Below, in pieces: positions 44,379-53,388 of a stretch of 64,000 nt of DNA. The stretch's first letter is position 1; the number at the start of each line of letters is the position of its first letter. The DNA is from Aureimonas psammosilenae (GTDB taxonomy: Bacteria > Pseudomonadota > Alphaproteobacteria > Rhizobiales > Rhizobiaceae), in NCBI RefSeq assembly GCF_009176975.1, contig NZ_WEZG01000008.1, positions 124,001 through 188,000 on the forward strand. Reading direction: 5' to 3'. The translations under genes were made by a program, and so were the position numbers. A model generated the notes under the pieces. The model did no database searches. It was not told where the DNA came from and saw nothing but the letters and a program-made list of their open reading frames with translations.

Positions 44379-45194
44379 TTGGCTCCAGTGAAGAGGCGAA
44401 CCGTCGCGAGAGCGCTGATCGGCGGGATCGTTCTGGCCATGGCCATGTCCGGCCTTTCGGCCGTGGCGAAGGCCGTCACCCTCGCCGATATCCAGTCGCG
44501 CGGCTCGGTGAAGATCGGCGTTCTGACGGGCACGCCGCCGATGGGCATGGTGGACGAGAACGGCAATCCGAGCGGCTACGACGTCGATGTCGCCAAGCTC
44601 GTGGCCAAGCACATGAACCTGCCGGTGGAACTCGTGCCGCTGAGGCCCCCCGCCCGCATTCCCGCCCTTCAAACGGGGCAGGTCGATTTCCTCGTCGCCA
44701 CCCTCGCGCCGACCGGCGAGCGCGCCAAGACGGTGATGTTCACCACGCCCTATTCCGCCTTCAACATGGTGATCGTGTCCGGTCCGAAGGAGAAGTTCGA
44801 CGGGCTCGACCAGTTGAGGAAAAAGCGTATCGCGGTCAATCGCGGTTCCTCGCAGGAAGAAGCGCTTCGGCGCGCCGAAATCGAGGGGCTGGAGATCGTG
44901 ATATACGAAGACGATTCCAAAGCCGCGCAGGCGCTTGCCGAGGGCAAGGTGGATGCCGCCGCCCTGCCCTCCACCGTCGCCGCCGGCTTCCTGCGTCAGG
45001 TCCCGCAGGCCGGGCTTCAGGTCGGCTTCACCTTCTTCCGGCAAGGCAATTCCATGGCGGTGCTGCCCTCCGACTTCGAGTTGCACCAATATCTCAACAC
45101 TGCGATCTATCTGATGAAGCTGTCGGGAGAACTCGACCGGATCGCGGTCAAATGGACCGGCGAGCCCTTGCCGCCGACCCTCCCCTCGTTCTGA
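44379..45194 (+). CDS. Amino-acid-type ABC transporter solute-binding protein (SBP_bac_3)
   Basis: 271 residues from a TTG preceded by GGGAGGAAAG. Signal peptide (RRTVARALIGGIVLAMAMSGLSAVAKA), then the family-3 pattern: LADIQSRGSVKIGVLTGTPPMGMVDENGNPSGYDVDVAKLVAKHM, QVDFLVATLAPTGERAKTVMFTTPY and VNRGSSQEEAL. It binds a polar amino acid or opine-like ligand. No permease genes follow, so it is an orphan; the next recognisable sequence is a decayed dehydrogenase fragment. Confidence 0.88.
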   Translation: MAPVKRRTVARALIGGIVLAMAMSGLSAVAKAVTLADIQSRGSVKIGVLTGTPPMGMVDENGNPSGYDVDVAKLVAKHMNLPVELVPLRPPARIPALQTGQVDFLVATLAPTGERAKTVMFTTPYSAFNMVIVSGPKEKFDGLDQLRKKRIAVNRGSSQEEALRRAEIEGLEIVIYEDDSKAAQALAEGKVDAAALPSTVAAGFLRQVPQAGLQVGFTFFRQGNSMAVLPSDFELHQYLNTAIYLMKLSGELDRIAVKWTGEPLPPTLPSF

Positions 45195-45501
45195 GACTTC
45201 CGCCGGGGCCGTCTGCCTCGAGAGGCCGGTCGTTCTGGTGATATCGACCGCCGCCTCAGCCTAAACGCGCATCATCATTGGCCGCAGGATGTTCGAAGCA
45301 CTCGGGTCCAAAGACCTCCTCGTCAACGTGGCGCGCGGCTCGCTTCTGTAGGAAACGAAGCGGCGGACCAACGAACGGCTCTTTCAGTCGATCCAAGGCT
45401 CGCCATCGGATCGTCCCGCAAGTCGCCTGATGGCGCAAGGGAAAAGGGCCACGCCTATTGCGGCGTGGTAGCCTTCGGGTTCTCAACAAAGCTTTCGGCG
45501 A
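45195..45501. other. Intergenic region with gene debris
   Basis: This 307-base stretch between two convergent genes holds a 2-hydroxyacid dehydrogenase relic (45265-45351) and no intact gene. A GCCTC-GA-GAGGC near-palindrome lies just after the SBP stop. I see no clear terminator for either flanking gene. Confidence 0.5.
45265..45351 (+). pseudogene. Remnant of a D-2-hydroxyacid dehydrogenase gene
   Basis: The forward frame bounded by a TAA at 45262 and a TAG at 45349 reads TRIIIGRRMFEALGSKDLLV followed by NVARGSLL. This is the conserved segment around the substrate Arg (VNVARGS) of GyaR/HprA-like dehydrogenases, about 28 residues long, with stop codons on both sides where the family normally continues (VDE). 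Nothing else of the protein can be followed. Confidence 0.7.
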
Positions 45502-47424
45502 TCAGAACTCTTCCCAGGCATCCGTGGTCGGAAGGGCTCTCGAAGCCGCGCCGCCGTTGCCAACTGCACGCATCTGGACGACCGGGCGAGCCAACGGCGC
45601 AGCCGATAGGACCGTTGCAGCCGCCGGGCGCATGGTCTGCCGTCCGGCCGCCCTGCCCGCGATCGATGCCGTCCTGAAGCCGTCGACGAGCCCGGCAAGC
45701 TGTTCGGTCTCGGACGACAGGCTCTGGGCGGCGGCGGTTGTTTCCTCCACCATGGCCGCGTTTTGTTGGGTGACCTTATCCATCTGGTCGGCCGCCACGG
45801 AGACCTCGCGCAGCGACGTCGCCTGTTCGCGGGCGGAATGGGCGATCTGCACGATCATCTCAGCCACATGGCCGACCTGAGCGACGATCTGCTCCAGGCT
45901 CCGGCCTGACGCCGAGACGAGTTCGACGCCTTTGGCGACCTGCCCCGAAGAGGTCGAGATCAGGTCCTTTATTTCCTTGGCCGCTTCTGCCGAACGCTGC
46001 GCGAGGCCACGCACTTCCTGCGCCACGACGGCAAATCCGCGCCCGGCTTCTCCCGCCCGGGCAGCCTCGACGCCGGCATTGAGAGCGAGAAGGTTCGTTT
46101 GAAACGCGATCTCGTCGATCACGCCGATGATGCGTCCGATCTTTTCCGAAGACTGGTCGATTTCGGACATCGCGGAAACGGTATGAGATACGATGCTGCG
46201 GCCGTTTTCCGCCTCCTGCCGCGCGGAAGCGGCGGCGGAGCGTGCATCGTCGGCACTTTCCGCCGTGTGGTTGACGCCGCGAACGAGGTCGGACAGCGAT
46301 GCCACCGTTTCTTCCAGCGACGCCGCCTGCTGCTCGGTCCTTTGCGACAGATCGCCGGCGGCGACCGTGATCTGGCTGAGGCCGTCGCGCATCGAGCCGA
46401 TCGCGCCGACCACCGAGCCGATCGCTTCTTCCAGTTGCGTGACGGATTCGTTGAACTTGACGCGGATAGGCTCGAACTCGGCCGCGACGGTCTGCGACAT
46501 CCGCACCGTCAGGTCGCCTGCCGAAAGCCTGTCGAAGCTCGCTTCGACGGCGTGAACGAAGACACGCAGATCCTCCGACCTGGCATTGTCGATCGCCGAT
46601 TGCCGGTCACGTTGCGCGAGCTGCGTGGAGCGAACCATGTCCGCCTCGGCCTCCAAGCGATCCTTCTCGATTGCGGCATTCTTGAAGACCTGGACGGCAT
46701 TTGCGATCGCGCCGATCTCGTCGCGGCGGTTCACCGCCGGGACGAGAAGCGATTTGTCGCCCGCTGCGAGGCGCTGCATCATTGCCGTCATGCGCAGCAG
46801 CGGCCGCGCGATGGTTGAGTGCAGAAGAACGCCCGCGAATATCGAGAAGAGGATCGTCAAAGTGCCACCAGCAAGAAGTGTCATCTTCGCCGCGTAGAAC
46901 GCGCTGTCCTGCTCGGCCGCACGGCTGACGCGACCGTCCTTCTCCGTTTTTTCGAGGGCCGCGAGAATCTCGCGAACCTTGGTGAGACGCGCGAGCGACG
47001 AGATTTCCCCACGTACCTTTTCCAGCGTCGCCGGGTTTCCTGCCTCGGCCAGCGCCTGTTGAACCTGCTTCTCGAACTCGGCGACGGTGTTCCTCAAGGA
47101 AACCATCGTGTTCGCTTCTATGGTTGACGTAAGGGCGTCGAGCCTCTTCGCAACTTCATTCGAATATTGAGCGACACGTCCAATGAATTGCTTGTCCGGC
47201 TTGGCCATGAAGGCCCGCATGGCATTCTGCTCCTCAACCAGGCTGGAAAGCAGAGTGTCGATATCATCCAAAAAATTATTCGCCTTCCTGTTGGCGAAAG
47301 CGACATTCTCTGTTCGGACAATGGAATTGTAAGTAAAAACACTGGAAACAACGACCAGCGAGGCGATGATCGCTAACATGAGCGCAAGCTTGGTCGATAT
47401 CTTCAGATTATTGAACATAGTCAT
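45502..47424 (-). CDS. Methyl-accepting chemotaxis protein with CHASE3-like sensor
   Basis: 640 residues: membrane segment about 12-32, a helical CHASE3-like periplasmic region about 35-185, membrane segment about 188-208, two HAMP units (about 210-260 and 290-340), and the signalling hairpin [39 protein letters not shown]. The C-terminus ends DAWEEF, which fits the WxxF-type tether that docks CheR/CheB. It reports an unknown chemical signal to CheA. The start could also be the second Met at 47418. Confidence 0.93.
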   Translation of the reverse strand: MTMFNNLKISTKLALMLAIIASLVVVSSVFTYNSIVRTENVAFANRKANNFLDDIDTLLSSLVEEQNAMRAFMAKPDKQFIGRVAQYSNEVAKRLDALTSTIEANTMVSLRNTVAEFEKQVQQALAEAGNPATLEKVRGEISSLARLTKVREILAALEKTEKDGRVSRAAEQDSAFYAAKMTLLAGGTLTILFSIFAGVLLHSTIARPLLRMTAMMQRLAAGDKSLLVPAVNRRDEIGAIANAVQVFKNAAIEKDRLEAEADMVRSTQLAQRDRQSAIDNARSEDLRVFVHAVEASFDRLSAGDLTVRMSQTVAAEFEPIRVKFNESVTQLEEAIGSVVGAIGSMRDGLSQITVAAGDLSQRTEQQAASLEETVASLSDLVRGVNHTAESADDARSAAASARQEAENGRSIVSHTVSAMSEIDQSSEKIGRIIGVIDEIAFQTNLLALNAGVEAARAGEAGRGFAVVAQEVRGLAQRSAEAAKEIKDLISTSSGQVAKGVELVSASGRSLEQIVAQVGHVAEMIVQIAHSAREQATSLREVSVAADQMDKVTQQNAAMVEETTAAAQSLSSETEQLAGLVDGFRTASIAGRAAGRQTMRPAAATVLSAAPLARPVVQMRAVGNGGAASRALPTTDAWEEF

Positions 47425-47792
47425 GCCGAAAGGATGAAATCCATAGGATAGCCACTCAACGAATTACGCTGGCCGGGACTAAGGAAACCTTAGCGCTCAC
47501 GACAGGCAGCGATGGGTTAGCCACTATGGTTTGGTGGTCGCGCGAGCGAGTACCAGCTCCGATCTGCCGCATGCCTGCCGGACTAGAGGCCTCAGCAGAG
47601 CAGTCTTCGAACAATCAGTTCGGGGCGATCACGGAAAGCCGAGGCAGCGGATGCAGCCAGTTCGCTTCGTGAAATCGCGCGGGCGGTGCGAAACATCACC
47701 CGAGACTTCGTGGGGCTCTTCGGCGAACGGCTGGAGGCGGAGAGGCACTCGCTCCTCTACGCAGCGAGCGAGACAGGTGCCTTCGCGCCGGT
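47425..47792. other. Intergenic region upstream of the chemoreceptor
   Basis: This 368-base stretch carries the promoter side of the chemoreceptor, with CTAAGG-AAA-CCTTAG (47479-47493) as a perfect inverted repeat and TAGCCACT repeated at 47449-47456 and 47518-47525. Its right half contains an open forward frame described separately. No recognisable gene. Confidence 0.4.
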
Positions 47793-47808
47793 CTACAGGC
47801 CGAGATAG
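47587..47808 (+). other. Unattributed open frame, possible gene remnant
   Basis: A forward frame open from 47587 to a TAG at 47806-47808 lacks a start codon but reads like protein in its second half: ASSLREIARAVRNITRDFV then GLFGERLEAERHSLLYAASE. It lies outside any gene except for 16 bases of the livF tail. It could be the decayed 3' end of a gene or a chance product of high GC. I do not recognise a family. Confidence 0.2.
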
Positions 47809-48500
47809 GCCTTGCGGACGCCTTCGTTCGCCTTCACGTCGCGCGCGCTTCCCGACAGGGTGATGTGGCCGAGTTCCATCACATAAGCGTCGCTCGCGAT
47901 GTCGAGGGCGAGATTGGCGTTCTGCTCCACCAGGAGGACGGCGCGCTTGTCCTCGCGCGCCATGGTCGCGATGGTGTTCAGCACCTCGCGCACGATCAGC
48001 GGGGCGAGGCCGATGGACGGCTCGTCGAACAGGAACAAGCGCGGACGGGACATGATGCCCCGGCCGATGGCGATCATCTGCTGCTGGCCGCCGCTGAAAT
48101 TGCGCGCCACGCGGTGGCGGTGCTCCCTCAGGATCGGGAAGTAATGGAAGACCTTTTCCAGATCGTCCCGGATGCCGGCGGGGTCTTTGCGCAGATGCGC
48201 GCCGGTGAGGAGGTTGTCGAGAACCGACATATAAGGAAACAGGCCCCGGCCTTCGGGAACGTGGCAGATGCCGCGCGCCACGATCGCTTCCGGCTTCAAG
48301 CCAAACAAGGGCTCCCCTTCGAAGAGGATCTGCCCTTGCCGCGCCGGAACCAGGCCGGACACCGCTTTCAAGGTGGTGGACTTGCCCGCCCCGTTCGCGC
48401 CGACGAGCGTGGTGATCCTGCCGTCGCCGGCGATAAGCGACACGCCCTCGACGGCGATGACGCCGGCATAGTCGACGCTGAGATCGCGGATTTCCAGCAT
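47793..48500 (-). CDS. livF: Branched-chain-type ABC transporter ATPase, LivF-like
   Basis: 235 residues with Walker A GANGAGKST, signature FSGGQQQMIAIGRGI, Walker B LFLFDEPSIGLAP and the short C-terminus of LivF proteins (SARDVKANEGVRKAYLGL). One of two ATPases that drive the fused LivHM permease. Its start overlaps the livG stop by one base. It is the last gene of the hydantoinase-transporter operon. Confidence 0.92.
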   Translation of the reverse strand: MLEIRDLSVDYAGVIAVEGVSLIAGDGRITTLVGANGAGKSTTLKAVSGLVPARQGQILFEGEPLFGLKPEAIVARGICHVPEGRGLFPYMSVLDNLLTGAHLRKDPAGIRDDLEKVFHYFPILREHRHRVARNFSGGQQQMIAIGRGIMSRPRLFLFDEPSIGLAPLIVREVLNTIATMAREDKRAVLLVEQNANLALDIASDAYVMELGHITLSGSARDVKANEGVRKAYLGL

Positions 48501-49258
48501 CACGCCACCTCTTCGCCGAGATAAGCGCGGATGGTTTCGGGGTCGCGGCTGATCTCGGCGGGCGTGCCTTCCGCCAGCAGCTTGCCGTAGCACAGCACCG
48601 TGATGCGGTCGCAGGTGCGCATGATCGCCTTCATGTCGTGCTCGATCAGAAGGATGGTGAGGCCGTCGCCGCGAATGGAGCGGATGATCTCCATCAGCCG
48701 GACCTTTTCGCCCGAGTTCAGGCCCGCCAGCGGCTCGTCCAGCATCAGGAGGCGCGGCGCGGTGGCGAGCGCGATCACGACGCCGAGGATCTTCTGCGTG
48801 CCTCCGGGCAGGTCGACGGCGCGCGCATCGGCCATGTCGCGCAGGCCGAAGCGTTCCAGAAGCTCGTCCGCGGTCCGGCCGTGCCCGGCCTCCTCGGTGC
48901 GGGCGGATTTCAGGTTCACGAGCCGCGCCAGCCATCCCGTTTCGATCCGGTTGCGGCTCGCCATCACCAGATTCTCGCGCACCGTGAGGTTGGCGTAGTT
49001 GCTGGTGTTCTGGAAGGTGCGGGCGACGCCGGCGCGCGACACGAGATGGGGCGGCAGGCCGGAAACCGTGCGTCCCTGCCACGTCACCTTGCCGGCAGTC
49101 GGTTTCAGGAAGCCGGTCACGAGGTTGAAGAACGTGGTTTTGCCCGAGCCGTTGGGGCCGATGATCCCGTGGATCGTCGCCTCCTGAACGTCGAAGGACG
49201 CGGCGTCGAGCGCCACCAGCTTGCCGAAGCGCATCGTCAGATCATGCACGCAGAGCAT
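48500..49258 (-). CDS. livG: Branched-chain-type ABC transporter ATPase, LivG-like, with unusual signature
   Basis: 252 residues. Walker A GPNGSGKTT, LivG-type insertion with FQNTSNYANLTVRENL, Walker B LLMLDEPLAGLN and switch His in IEHDMKAIM are intact. The ABC signature, usually LSGGQ or LSYGQQ, reads DLPGGTQKILGVVIAL, so the Ser and Gln are changed. This may mark a subfamily or a degenerate half-site, as in heteromeric ABC ATPases. The gene overlaps the fused permease by 17 bases and livF by one. Confidence 0.88.
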   Translation of the reverse strand: MLCVHDLTMRFGKLVALDAASFDVQEATIHGIIGPNGSGKTTFFNLVTGFLKPTAGKVTWQGRTVSGLPPHLVSRAGVARTFQNTSNYANLTVRENLVMASRNRIETGWLARLVNLKSARTEEAGHGRTADELLERFGLRDMADARAVDLPGGTQKILGVVIALATAPRLLMLDEPLAGLNSGEKVRLMEIIRSIRGDGLTILLIEHDMKAIMRTCDRITVLCYGKLLAEGTPAEISRDPETIRAYLGEEVA

Positions 49259-51158
49259 CGGCGACCTCCCCCCTCGGCGCGGGTTCGCCGGTTTTTCCTG
49301 TGCGGCGCGCCAGCAGGCGCCGGGCGAGACCTTCGAGCCCCTGCGGCAGGAACAGGACGGTCAGGATGATGGTGAGGCCCCAGATGAGCGGCACGAGCTG
49401 GGCCCAGCCGCGCAGGAGTTCCTCCATGGCGGTGAGCACCACGAGGCCCATGACCGGCCCCCAGAAAGTGCGATTACCCCCGATGATCACGGCCGCGATC
49501 ACCTTGAACATGAACTGCGCGGTGTAGTCGGTCGGAGCGACGAAGCCGTTATAGGCGGCGAACAGGGCCCCCGCGATGCCGGCGAAGAAGGAGCCGACGC
49601 AGAAAGCGAGCGTCTTCATCGCCCAGATGTTCACGCCGATCGCCGAGGACAGGTTCTCGTTCTCGGCCATCGCCTTCACCGTGCGCCCCGTGCGGCTGAT
49701 ATCGAAGAGATAAAGGAGGATGCCGCAGAGAACCGCTATGCCGAGAACCAGGAGATAGTAGTTCGCGGTGTCGAAGAAGCTGATGCCGAAAAGGTCGCCG
49801 GGCGGCGACAGGAAGGGAATGCCCTCGATGCCGCCGAAGGGCTCCTTGAACTGGATGAAGCATTGCCGGATCGCCTCGCCGGCCGCGAAGGTGCTCAGGA
49901 AAAAGTAGAACTGACGCGTGCGCATCACCGGGAAGGCGATCAGCGCGGCCACCAGCGCCGCGAGGCCACCGGCGATCGGCAGGATCAGCCAGAAGGACAG
50001 GTCGAACACGGTCTGGAGAAGCGCGCTCGTATAAGCGCCGATCGCCAGCATGGTGATATGCGCGAAGGACCAGCCGCCCATCGTGGTGATCGTGCGGTAG
50101 CTGATCACCAGGATCACGTTGATAAGGAAGAGGATGCCGAGCCCGACATAATAGGTCGAGGACAGGAAGGGATAGGCGATCAGCGCGGCGGCGAGGAAAA
50201 GCGCGGCCGCGATCTTCACGACCGGGCCGAAGGCGCGGAGCGGGCGCAAGAGCTGCTTCACCGCGCCGCTTTCCAGCGCCGGGGCTTCGCGCCCGAGCAG
50301 GCCTCGCGGGAAAAAGGCGAGGACGCCGAGCATGATCACGGTGTCGATGATGACGATATATTGGCCGAAGCCCGCCGTGATCGCGACGCTGTCGATGAAG
50401 CCGAACATCAGCGCGGCGACGATCGCGCCGCTGATGCTCCCAAGCCCGCCGACGATCACCACGATGAACGCCTTCCAGATCGCCTCCAGGCCCATATAAG
50501 GGCCGATATTGATGATGCTGGCCATGAGGACGCCGGACACCGCCGCCATGCCGACGCCGATCGCCATGACGAGAAGGCGAACGCGCTTCAGGTCGATGCC
50601 CTGGAGAAGCGCGGCGCGGCGATCCTGCGAGGCGGCACGGACGGCGCGGCCGGAAGGCGTTCGGTTCAGGAAATACCAGAGCCCGGCCATCATCAGAACG
50701 GCGCCCAGAATAACGGCGAGGCGCTGGAAGGTCAGGACGCCGCCGGCCACCACCACCTGCCCGGGGATCAGAACGGGAAGGCTTTTGGACACGACGCCGA
50801 AGGAGAGCGCGGCAAGGGACTGCAAGACGTAGGACAAGCCGAGCGAGGCGATGAAACCGTTGAAGGCGTCGTCCGAGGTCGGCTCGAAGATCAGCTTCTC
50901 CACGACGAGGCCGAGAACGCAGATCGCGAGCGGACCGACGACCAGCGCGAGAAGGAAGACGACCCAAGGCGGAAGCCCGAAAAGCCCCATCAACAGAAGC
51001 CAGATCGCGTAACCGCCCATCATGAAGAACTCGCCATGGGCGAAGTTCACGACCTTCATGACGCCGAAGACGAGGGCGAGCCCGACGGCGAAAAGCCCGT
51101 AGAAGGAACTCAGCGCGAGGAAGTTGAAGAGGACCTGCGTGATATTGATGTCGAGCAT
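49242..51158 (-). CDS. livHM: Fused LivH-LivM permease of a branched-chain-type ABC transporter
   Basis: 638 residues, about twice a single permease. Residues 1-290 are LivH-like (NFAHGEFFMMGGYAIWLL, GGLGSISGAIVAALMFG), and residues about 320-620 are LivM-like (WSFAHITMLAIGAYTSALL, KTLAFCVGSFFAGIAGALFAAYNGFVAP, GGNRTFWGPVMG). The two half-permeases, usually separate genes, are joined in one chain. GAGG precedes the ATG at 51158. A very strong stem-loop separates it from hyuA upstream. Confidence 0.92.
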   Translation of the reverse strand: MLDINITQVLFNFLALSSFYGLFAVGLALVFGVMKVVNFAHGEFFMMGGYAIWLLLMGLFGLPPWVVFLLALVVGPLAICVLGLVVEKLIFEPTSDDAFNGFIASLGLSYVLQSLAALSFGVVSKSLPVLIPGQVVVAGGVLTFQRLAVILGAVLMMAGLWYFLNRTPSGRAVRAASQDRRAALLQGIDLKRVRLLVMAIGVGMAAVSGVLMASIINIGPYMGLEAIWKAFIVVIVGGLGSISGAIVAALMFGFIDSVAITAGFGQYIVIIDTVIMLGVLAFFPRGLLGREAPALESGAVKQLLRPLRAFGPVVKIAAALFLAAALIAYPFLSSTYYVGLGILFLINVILVISYRTITTMGGWSFAHITMLAIGAYTSALLQTVFDLSFWLILPIAGGLAALVAALIAFPVMRTRQFYFFLSTFAAGEAIRQCFIQFKEPFGGIEGIPFLSPPGDLFGISFFDTANYYLLVLGIAVLCGILLYLFDISRTGRTVKAMAENENLSSAIGVNIWAMKTLAFCVGSFFAGIAGALFAAYNGFVAPTDYTAQFMFKVIAAVIIGGNRTFWGPVMGLVVLTAMEELLRGWAQLVPLIWGLTIILTVLFLPQGLEGLARRLLARRTGKTGEPAPRGEVADALRA

Positions 51159-51186
51159 GCGCGCCTCGCGGGTTTTATTCACCGTT

Positions 51187-51222
51187 CCGCCCCGCTCCAG
51201 CCGTTTGGCGGGAGCGGGGCGG
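51187..51222 (-). repeat. Strong stem-loop between hyuA and livHM
   Basis: CCGCCCCGCTCC (51187-51198) pairs perfectly with GGAGCGGGGCGG (51211-51222), and GCC-GTTT-GGC pairs inside the 12-base loop. It lies in the 72-base gap between the hydantoinase A stop and the permease start and may process or attenuate the operon mRNA. Confidence 0.65.
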
Positions 51223-51230
51223 GGCCTCGA

Positions 51231-53363
51231 TCAATGGGCCATGGCGAGTTCGCGCTTGCGCTTGGCGGGTGCGGCTTTGCGGATCTCCGTGTCGACGGTC
51301 ATGACGAAATAGCCGTATTCGCGGGTTTGCAAGCTGGCGAAGGGCGGCACGACGATGGTGGTGTCGGGCAGGATCACGAGAGCGGGGCCGGGAACCGTCA
51401 TGCCGTAGGTGAGCTTCGTGCCGTCATAGGCCGTGGTTTCCACCGTCTTGCCGCCGCCGAAATAGGACGCGCCGGCACTCAAAAGCGCCTTATCCGGCGC
51501 GGTGTCCGGTCCCTTCTCCTGGGGACTGAGCACGATCTTCGGGCGCTGGAAGGTCGCCATGTTCCGCCACATGAGGAACTCGACGTCGGAAGCCGGGTCG
51601 TTGGTCTTGTAGCGGGCGAGATAGGCGTCGTGGAACATCTGCACCATGTCGGCAAGCCGGGCCGGGGTGATGCGGCCATTGTCGAGCGTGATCGGGATTT
51701 CGAGTTCCGTGGTTTGCATCGGGTAGCGGGCCGACACGAAAAGCTCGAACTTCTGGTCGCCCTCCGGCACGCCCATCCGGTCGAGAAAGGCCGAGCCCTT
51801 GCCGGTGATCGCGGCAAGCGCCTCGTTCACCGCGTCGAAGTCGAAGCTCGCGGTGTCGGCATATTTCGACACGACCTCGCTCATCGCGATGGCCGCGTTG
51901 TTGGCGCCGAAGGCGCAGAGCACCGACGTCTCGCGCGGGATGATGATCTTCTTGATCCCCATCTCGCGGGCGAGGAAAGCGACCGGCACCGCCGTCGCGC
52001 CGCCGCCCGTCACCATTGCGAATTCGCGCGGATCGACACCGCGCCGGATCGTCATGTCGAGGATGCCGCCCATCATGTTCTCGTTCACCACCTGCGTAAT
52101 GCCGAGAGCGGCGTCCTCCACCGTGATGCCGAGCGGATCGGCGATGTGGTCCTTGATGGCCTTCACCGCGAGATCGCGATCGATCTGCATCCGGCCGTTC
52201 AGGAAATATTCCGGCCGGATGTAGCCGAGAACCACATAAGCGTCGGTGACAGTCGGCTCGGTGCCGCCGCGCATGTAGCAGGCCGGGCCCGGCACGGCTT
52301 CGGCGCTGCGCGGGCCGACGCTGATGAGGCCGGCGCGGTCGATGGAGGCGATGGAGCCGCCGCCCGCACCCAGCGTCGCGATCTCGATGGAGGCGACGCC
52401 GGTCGGGTAGTTCAGGATGCGCCCGTCCTTGGTGGTGGTGATCTGGCCTTCCAGCACCGTCGAGACGTCGAAGCTCGTGCCGCCCATATCGACGGTGATG
52501 CAGTTGGCCGAGCCTTCGAGTTCCGAGAAGTAGTAGCCCGCTTCCGGCGCCATGGAAGGGCCGGAAAACAGCATGAAGACCGGCTTCTTGGCGACTTCGG
52601 AGATCGGCACGACACCGCCGTTGGAGACGACGATCAGCGTTTCGCCCTTGAAGCCGCGCTCCACCAGCTTCCCCTGGAGGCCGTTCAGGTAGCGCGTCAC
52701 CTTCGGCTGCAGCATCGCGTTGAGGACGACGCAGCTTGTCCGGTAATATTCGCGGATGATCGGCTGTATGTCGGAGGACAGGCAGTAGTCGACGCCCGGC
52801 CATTCCTCTTCGATGATCTCGCCGATGCGCTTTTCATGCGCGTCGTTGACGATGGACCACATGGTGCAGACGGCGATGGCCTCGACGCCCCAGGCTTTCA
52901 ACTGCCGCACCTCGGCGCGCACCTCCTCCTCGTCGAGGGCTAAGATCACCTGGCCTTCGGCGTTGATGCGCTCGGTCACCTCGCGGCAAAGATAGGGCCG
53001 GATCAGCGGCTTGTTCGGCTCCATCTTGTAGTCGAACATGGTCTGGCGGCGGCCCTCGCCGCGCCACAGCACGTATTTCGTGCCGCGGGTGCAGATGAGG
53101 CCGGTTTTCGCGCCGCTCATCTCCAGGATGGTGTTCGTCGCCGTGGTGGAGCCGTGGCAGAACACGGAGGTCTGCGACAGAAGCTCGTCGAGGGTGAGTT
53201 CGAGGGCTTCGGCCGCAAGCGTCATGCAGTTGAGGATGCCGACGGAGCGGTCCTTCGGCGTCGTCGGCGATTTGTGGCTGCCGAGCTGGGTGAAGGTTTC
53301 GGCTTCGGCGATGGTGAGGTCGGTAAAGGTGCCGCCGACATCGACGCTGATACGGTACTTCAT
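51231..53363 (-). CDS. hyuA: Hydantoinase A / oxoprolinase-type ATP-dependent subunit
   Basis: 710 residues starting MKYRISVDVGGTFTDLTIAE, the actin-like ATP-binding site of HyuA proteins. FCHGSTTATNTILEMSGAKTGLI near residue 75, ITVDMGGTSFDVSTV near 290 and MVTGGGATAVPVAFLAREMG near 450 are diagnostic. The family works with HyuB to open cyclic amides (hydantoins, 5-oxoproline) with ATP, or as acetone/acetophenone carboxylase subunits. The exact reaction cannot be told. It lies 25 bases after hyuB, inside a Liv-type transport operon. Confidence 0.9.
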   Translation of the reverse strand: MKYRISVDVGGTFTDLTIAEAETFTQLGSHKSPTTPKDRSVGILNCMTLAAEALELTLDELLSQTSVFCHGSTTATNTILEMSGAKTGLICTRGTKYVLWRGEGRRQTMFDYKMEPNKPLIRPYLCREVTERINAEGQVILALDEEEVRAEVRQLKAWGVEAIAVCTMWSIVNDAHEKRIGEIIEEEWPGVDYCLSSDIQPIIREYYRTSCVVLNAMLQPKVTRYLNGLQGKLVERGFKGETLIVVSNGGVVPISEVAKKPVFMLFSGPSMAPEAGYYFSELEGSANCITVDMGGTSFDVSTVLEGQITTTKDGRILNYPTGVASIEIATLGAGGGSIASIDRAGLISVGPRSAEAVPGPACYMRGGTEPTVTDAYVVLGYIRPEYFLNGRMQIDRDLAVKAIKDHIADPLGITVEDAALGITQVVNENMMGGILDMTIRRGVDPREFAMVTGGGATAVPVAFLAREMGIKKIIIPRETSVLCAFGANNAAIAMSEVVSKYADTASFDFDAVNEALAAITGKGSAFLDRMGVPEGDQKFELFVSARYPMQTTELEIPITLDNGRITPARLADMVQMFHDAYLARYKTNDPASDVEFLMWRNMATFQRPKIVLSPQEKGPDTAPDKALLSAGASYFGGGKTVETTAYDGTKLTYGMTVPGPALVILPDTTIVVPPFASLQTREYGYFVMTVDTEIRKAAPAKRKRELAMAH

Positions 53364-53388
53364 GGTTCGTTCCCTCGTCGTCGGTGCG

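Noticed and set aside
49221-52943. A 1240-codon open frame on the plus strand opposite the liv and hyuA genes
   Set aside because: It is antisense to well-conserved genes, extremely rich in Arg, His, Asp and Glu, with no domain text. It is a product of high GC with rare stop codons.
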